Source: Paracentrotus lividus (taxonomy: Eukaryota > Echinodermata > Echinoidea > Camarodonta > Echinidae). From it: DNA of 64,000 nt. The position numbers and the translations under genes are program-made. Numbering within the stretch: the first letter of the stretch is position 1; the number at the start of each line of letters is the position of its first letter. The stretch is taken from contig CALNVZ010003433.1 of NCBI GenBank assembly GCA_940671915.1, positions 16,071,058 to 16,135,057 of the forward strand, given 5' to 3'. Below the pieces are notes generated by a model. The model was not told the DNA's origin. It made no database searches and worked only from the letters and a program-made list of their open reading frames with translations. Positions 58,441-64,000 of the stretch are shown here, one piece after another.

Positions 58441-60157
58441 TGAGGCTGATTTGACTTGATTATCATCAGTGATATGAGGACCTAGCAGAAACTACCATAA
58501 CATCCTGAGAAATGAGACAAGTGGAAAATTCAGCATTGGATATGATTATTTCCAAACATCCATTAAATTTCACATTTTGTGTATTTCAAATACAATAAAG
58601 GATTTCTGTATTTTTCCCCGAAAGCTCGATAAAGTCGAATGTAGTTGTATTGATATCTCTACGAATCTAAATGTGTACAATATGTAATAAATATTTTCCC
58701 AATCCAACATGACCTAATGACTAATGCGAACGGAAACAGAGTTTGTGACTAGATTGTCGACAAATATTCTTGCTGGAAAGCATTTGCGTTCAACTTCAGG
58801 AAACGGTAGAGGACTTCACCAATTTGCGCGGCGTACACATTCCAGTTCAGCCCCCCCCCCCCTGCACTCCACAAAAAAACTTATGTGGGGCAGCAGATCA
58901 GATAGCCTATAATCCAAGGATTGCTTACGTCATGATCAAGGGTCCTTTTCTTAGAAAAGAATAAATAAAAGAATAACAAACACACCCAGGTACATAAGAT
59001 GAGATGTGCAATTAAGAGTTTTTGGAACATTTTCGCATTGACACAATAAGGAAGAAGAGGGGTTATAGCAAAAAAGTGTAAAGGAGTAAATTTGCAACAT
59101 TACATTTTAAAGTGAAGGAGCTAATACTCCAAATCGAGTGGTTAAAACCACCGCCGTTTGAGTGAGCAGGATTGAACTGTTTCACTTGGCGATAGTGGCG
59201 TCACATTATCCCGAGTAACAGGTTGAACAAAGATGGAGACAAGAAAAAAAAAAAGGGGGGGGATTCCAAATTCGGCTCTGATCGTAAAACCACCGGGCCA
59301 TTAATGAGTGCATCTCAAGCTTTCGTTTATTTAATCCTTTATCTTATTTTACTTTTTAAAAAGTTAGGACGGGGGGGGGGGGGGGGGGGGTGGATCGCCC
59401 CGTTAAACAAGATGGGACAATAATGAGGGGGTGGATAAAAATGGGCATTGCGAGTTTCGTAACTACATAAGGAGTAAAAACAAAGATGGACCATTAAAGG
59501 GAGAGAAAGGGGGAGGGAGGAAGGGAGAGGGAGAAAATGATAGAGAGATAGGATAGTTGAACTAGAAATGGTAATTAATCTAGCTTTCAGTTTTCACCCA
59601 CATTACCATACGCATGCATGCAATTATGAAGAAAAAAAATCAGGAAAGCCCATTGTTTAAGGAGTGACCAGTATAAGAAAGGGGATAGAGCATTTAAAAG
59701 ATTGTAAAATTAGATCGCGGAAGCCGAGAAAGTGGTGCACACCCTGGGTCACAGCCGAACATTAGGCAATGTTAAGCATTTTTCGCTTTGTACATTGACA
59801 TCGGCGTTACCTTGATACCATGTATTTTTACGCACTGCGCATGTGTCAATTTCAACCGATGCTGAGAACGCGTTCACCCCGATTTTCACCGTGTACCCAA
59901 AATCACACACGCCGCGCCAGTTACAGCTAACATGTGGGGACGACGCGGGATGGTAACGCGTTTACATACGCTTGCCGTCCGCGTCACCACGTTATCGTGC
60001 ACCTAATCGAAAAGTGCTTTACAACAAAAACCGACGTAACACGAGAGCACAAATGCTAGCAAGCAGAAAAGAGAAAGGGTGATGGAAAAATCATGAAACA
60101 TTTAAAGCTAAAATAGACAAGAGGGCTGAACTTTGCTGCTCGTTTCGGCTCTTGACT
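58441..60157. other. unannotated sequence with homopolymer runs
   Basis: C-run at 58850-58862; G-runs at 59255-59263 and 59370-59390; a purine-rich GGGAGAGG tract at 59500-59550. The block 59750-60010 is GC-richer with CGCGTTCAC/AACGCGTTTAC words. No gene is recognised. Confidence 0.5.
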
Positions 60158-60475
60158 TCATTTAAATCGCGCGAAATGGGGCCATGATGGCCCCACAAAA
60201 AATTTGGCTGGGATCCAACTATCAAGTGTCCTCATCTTTATTGCATCATATGCCTGGTGGGGACTCTCCCCGAAAGACCTCATCTTCATTGCATCACATG
60301 TCTGGTGGGGACTTTCCCCGGGAGACCTAACTCGATGATGTGGTCCGGCCTTGATGAAGAGGGGGTAAGGGTTCTTACATTTTAAGTGAGCGGAAGAGCC
60401 AAAAAAGTGAAGGGCAAAGTATAAAGACAGTGTTGAAATTGCCTCCATATTCAGTTTGAGAGGTGTCAATTGCAT
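60158..60475 (-). other. open frame with a 16-residue internal repeat, doubtful
   Basis: This 105-residue frame contains GESPHQTCDAMKMRSF followed directly by GESPHQAYDAIKMRTL. The repeat is a 48-bp DNA duplication at 60230-60277 and 60278-60325. No domain, signal peptide or neighbour supports a gene, and the frame may be chance. A GGCCATGATGGCC palindrome lies at 60180-60193. Confidence 0.2.
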
Positions 60476-61379
60476 CCTGTGTGGTGTGCGTGACTGGGAT
60501 ACGACATGATAACTATTACAGCATCTCGATGAAAATAATATTTATTCGTAAAAAAAACGGTATTTCGCCACTTTTGTTGTGATACGGTTTGATCTTCTTT
60601 ACGATTACTGGGTGAGAAATAGAAAGGACGTGCATTAATCTATAGGTTTGTATTTCACCGCACGTGCATTTGAAGGATGATCACTGCTGCACTAAATGGG
60701 AATAGGACTTAAAGAATATTCACTATAGAAACACGTCCTGAATAACAATGTCTGAACCTGGGGTGCCCATAATATGCTGACCATGCTGACGACTGAAACT
60801 CCAGACATTGTAACCCTTATCCTAACCATACTCGGTAGATTGAGGTGATTTCCTCAGGGATATCAGTGAATAAAAGTCAATAATAATTGCACGGGTAATA
60901 CACTTTTCTTTTTTTATATATATAATATTATAATATATATATATATATATATATATTTTATTATACCCATCATTGAAGTTTGTTGAACATTACTTGGCTA
61001 AGAGCACTACACGTTGTTTAAAATAGTTCAACAAGAATCAGTAGAAAAGAAAAATTTGCCATTTACCATGTTTACACGAGTATAGTTGGGATTACTATTT
61101 CATCCGCGCTATCGATACCCAAGTTGTAAATGCTGTGTGTGCAGCCATGCTTTGATATCTCTTGTTGTGTGTGCAGCTGGCTGCTGTGCGTTTTAGGCTG
61201 CCTCGGTCGCACACAGACGCTCAACATGCATTCTTAACGCGCTGCGCTGCATTTGCATTATCCAAAACAACAACATTGACATTGGTCTTCGGAAATTGTA
61301 AACAGAAAGTATAAGTTAGGTCCCTCTCCAGTGATGATACCACAGAACAATATGGATATTCAAGGATCATGCAACCTTA
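60476..61379. other. unannotated sequence
   Basis: (TA)n at 60915-60958. No gene is recognised. Confidence 0.45.
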
Positions 61380-61626
61380 TGCGGCGGTCACAACTCGCCG
61401 TACATTCGACGTGCAACTCCCTACGATGGATTTCGTAGAAAATTCGTGCAGTGTATGTACCATGCAGGCACGATGCCTGTACGACAAGGAAGTTTTTCCA
61501 ACACCCTTACTACAGAAACTCAGGAATCGCAGAAATTGACCCACGACCTGTGCGTGCATTGTGCATGCAACGCAGGCTATGTTGATTGCACCGCCCCGTA
61601 TCCTACGATGAGTTGTGACCGCCGCA
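61380..61626 (+). mobile_element. Harbinger-like MITE, copy 3
   Basis: Same family and orientation as 51679-51929. TTA lies on both sides (61377-61379 and 61627-61629), a perfect 3-bp target duplication. The frames at 61377-61634 are by-products. Confidence 0.88.
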
Positions 61627-61677
61627 TTAGGTGAGTCTGTTATTCATTTTTATTTGTGTCTGTGGGGGAGGGGGGTT

Positions 61678-61812
61678 GCAGTAGCGGACGCAGCCTGATT
61701 TCATACAATGAAAGTACCGGGCCTATGCGTAAACATAATAGAGCCGTTTCTGTCCTCAGAAAATTGGGCCCGAGAAATGTATTCAATTCGAATCTCTTGG
61801 ATCTGCGCCTGG
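61678..61812 (-). repeat. dispersed repeat, partner of 48005-48145
   Basis: Inverted copy of 48005-48145, about three quarters identical by eye. It begins GCAGTAGCGGACGCAGCC. Confidence 0.65.
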
Positions 61813-62580
61813 GTTGACCGACGTTTATCCCCGTAACTAGTCTACCGTGGCACGGCGTAGGCAGGCCTAGGCTGGACTAGGGTGGCATACAGTCGATCAC
61901 CAGCCCCTGCCATGCACGGCTAGAGCACTGTAGCGGTAAATTAACGGTAACGTTCAGTTGGTTTAAATCAAATCAAATATCTCTCGGATATAACAGGTAG
62001 GAAGAATGTTTTTGATGATGGATATAAAACAAATATACGCTACTTTTCTTCGCAAGAATGGTTAAATCTACACGATCTTAGCTACCAAATATTCCTATTT
62101 CCTTCAGGGCTAAAGCCCTTCAGGAAATAGAAATATTTTAGCAGTTGCGATCTATAGATTTAACCATCCTTGCTCAAAGTCCGTATATTTGTATAATATA
62201 GTGCTGAAATTTATGTACATTACAGATAATATTTCCGTGATTTTCAAACAAAATAGCAGATGAGGACGAGAATGAGATTGTTAGTATCGGCGTATGGCCT
62301 GGATATCAATTTGTATATAAATTGTTGACGATACGAATGCATTTATGATCATTGAATTGTAAAAAATAAACTATCCCATGAGAAATGAAATAAAGTACAC
62401 AGCAAAATAAAAAAATTTAGACACGAGGAGGGTTTGTAAAACTGGAGATATAATTATGAGGGAGCAAAATGTTTTCCATAGTAACTATTCCCAATATTAG
62501 CAAGAAATACATTCTTCAAGCAGGAAGTTCAAAAAGGTGGGAGATATCTTTATATTAACCCCGAAATGATCATTAAATTT
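61813..62580. other. unannotated sequence
   Basis: A short inverted pair, AAATATTCCTATTTCCTTCAG and CTTCAGGAAATAGAAATATTT (about 62088-62140), surrounds GGGCTAAAGCC and forms a hairpin. Nothing else is recognised. Confidence 0.45.
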
Positions 62581-62589
62581 ACTGTAGAT

Positions 62590-63221
62590 TGTATTCTAAT
62601 TCGAAATTCCAAGTTCAATTAAAAGGTACTGAGGAATTGAAGGACTTCTTTTTATTCAATTTGGCAAACAAATGCTCGTGTTTGTCTCCTTACTATTTTT
62701 TTAATTGTTTTTACTTTTTCTTTTTTGCATCGTTATATAATACTTGCGTTTTTAGCTTGATAAACCCTGATCATTTTTTTCAGTGGATTAATTAGTGTAG
62801 GCTAATGTGCCCCCTCAAATATAAGTATAATTCCAAATTCCAAGTTAAATTAAAACGAACTTAGGAATTGACGGACTTCTTTGTGTTCAATTTGGCAAAA
62901 GATGCTCATGTTTGTTTCTTTACCATTTTTTAAATTATTTATTTTGTTGTTTTTTGTTGTTTTTTTTTTTTGCATCGCGATATATTACTTCCTTTTTCAG
63001 GCGTAAGAGACCATAGTGCTATTATCCTGCTTAAACGTTTTGTTTTTTGTTTTTTCATTGAAGTAATTAATTAAGGGTATTTAAAATGTGCCCCCTCAAA
63101 TCAATATGAATATAATTATTCCAAATTCCAAGTTTAATCAAAAGGTAATTAGGAATTGAAGAACTTCTTTTTGTTTAATTTGGCAACGAAATGCTTGTAT
63201 CTCTTTACTTTTTTTTTCTAA

Positions 63222-63266
<45 letters not shown>

Positions 63267-63600
63267 TTTTCTCCCTATCGTCTTCTCTGTTGGTCACTAT
63301 CTACTTCATTTGATTCACGTAACTTACTATTATATTGAATTCTATCTTTTCAGAGGTCCACAATTAGAATATATAATTCCGATTTTGTATTGCATGTTTT
63401 GCTATAACAATTGTTTATTCCAATGATATTTGTATGAATTTTGTACTTTTTTTTGTTGGCCACACCAAAAAAATAAAATTGAATTGAATAATACTTCCTT
63501 TTTTGGCGTAAGAAACCATAATCTTATGATCCTAGATAAACTTTTTTTTTCAGTAGAGTAATTAATCCAGGGTATTCAATATGTGCCCCCTCGATTATAA
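62590..63600 (+). repeat. three tandem units of about 230-280 bp
   Basis: Each unit starts AATTCCAAGTT(C/T)AAT, then GAGGAATTGA or its like, ACTTCTTT, CAATTTGGCAA, TTGCATCG, and ends GTGCCCCCTCAAAT (62800, 63090, 63580). Starts are near 62602, 62830 and 63118. The third unit is lengthened by an insert at about 63225-63490. Confidence 0.8.
63225..63492 (+). mobile_element. retroposon-like 3' end inserted in the third tandem unit
   Basis: After a (TA)n tract (63223-63260), sequence absent from the first two units runs to ACACCAAAAAAATAAAATTG followed by AATTGAAT. An AATAAA signal next to an AATTG-type tail is typical of LINE or SINE 3' ends in marine invertebrates. No coding part is seen, so the class is not fixed. 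Confidence 0.5.
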
Positions 63601-63903
63601 ATATAACTATGCGTAGGTGAGTCGTTGAGACTATTTTGGTATAAGTAAGAATCATTGATCTATTTATTCCTCCTCTTATTTTTGGTTGTCGTTATCTTTT
63701 TCTTACTTTTTCATTTTTTTTTTTAGTTCCCGTATTTATTCCCTAGGTGAACACGCGATGTATTATTTGGCTTCATGTTTTGCTCGACAGACTAGATAAA
63801 GATAGATTATTTTGTAAAGGGGCATGAAGGGCCCATTATAAGCCATTATGTCTAATATAAAATCAGGGTCCTATATTTATAAACATTTGTGTCTTTCGTT
63901 TAT

Positions 63904-64000
63904 GTGGTGTGGTCGAGTGGATAAGTCAGCGGACTGACGATCACAAGGTACGCGGTTCGAATCCCGTCCATTCCACTAGCATCCTTCGGCAAGATGTCAA
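63904..64000 (+). mobile_element. tRNA-derived SINE head, cut by window end
   Basis: TGGTCGAGTGG is box A and GGTTCGAATCC a perfect box B. GTGGTGT (63904-63910) can pair with ATTCCAC (63970-63976), but the anticodon and T stems do not close, so a working tRNA is unlikely. The sequence after it, ATCCTTCGGCAAGATGTC, resembles, from memory, a CCTTGGGCAAGA-type core that follows tRNA heads in SINEs of aquatic animals. Confidence 0.55.

Noticed and set aside
63904-63976. Functional tRNA gene
   Set aside because: The acceptor ends pair, but the anticodon and T stems fail and a SINE-like core follows.

Overview
The window looks like intergenic or intronic DNA from the nuclear genome of a marine invertebrate. 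It is AT-rich, full of microsatellites, and packed with short inverted-repeat DNA elements, tRNA-headed repeats and a Penelope-like retroelement. An echinoderm is my best guess from the repeat style, for example the many copies of a GCTCGCGCTTCGC motif; a hemichordate, cephalochordate or mollusc is not excluded. No complete host gene is visible. Most open frames are translations of repeats.

Layout. 360-955 holds decayed ~200-bp tandem repeats. 955-1835 and 3300-3890 are two satellite arrays in opposite orientation, built from related units that each contain a hairpin. 1850-2640 between them is a repeat module also seen at 55850-57400. 3905-6960 is a nested inverted-repeat structure around an element with GGTGTT-rich ends. 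5311-10893 and 10894-16500 are a head-to-tail duplication of a 5.6-kb unit. Each copy carries a retroposon-like tail, a TTAACCC-rich MITE, a cluster of three CACGTG boxes before a TATA-like stretch, and a possible last exon with a death-fold-like pattern. The copies differ largely by one-base indels, so an assembly or consensus artefact is possible.

16500-48000 is mostly quiet. It holds long-armed foldback elements (17613-18637, 30098-30556, 34833-35878), an element with GTTTAAAC-rich arms and an internal tRNA-like sequence (21826-22387), a ~300-370 bp tandem array (43450-44960) and two small MITEs (46701-46888, 47654-47789).

The only firmly recognised protein is at 48884-49408 on the minus strand: the GIY-YIG endonuclease end of a 5'-truncated Penelope-like element. 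Its stop codon lies inside a well-formed hammerhead ribozyme motif (48851-48892). The truncated end carries a 31-bp inverted snap-back.

50000-64000 has three copies of one 250-bp Harbinger-like MITE with TAA/TTA target duplications, a 1.7-kb element saturated with TTTGTCAA/AATTCGTC motifs that holds further insertions, GAGACGTCTC-rich repeats, tandem GCTCGCGCTTCGC repeats, and a tRNA-headed SINE cut by the window end. A recurring theme is DNA elements whose arms are built from one short motif reiterated many times, each family with its own motif.
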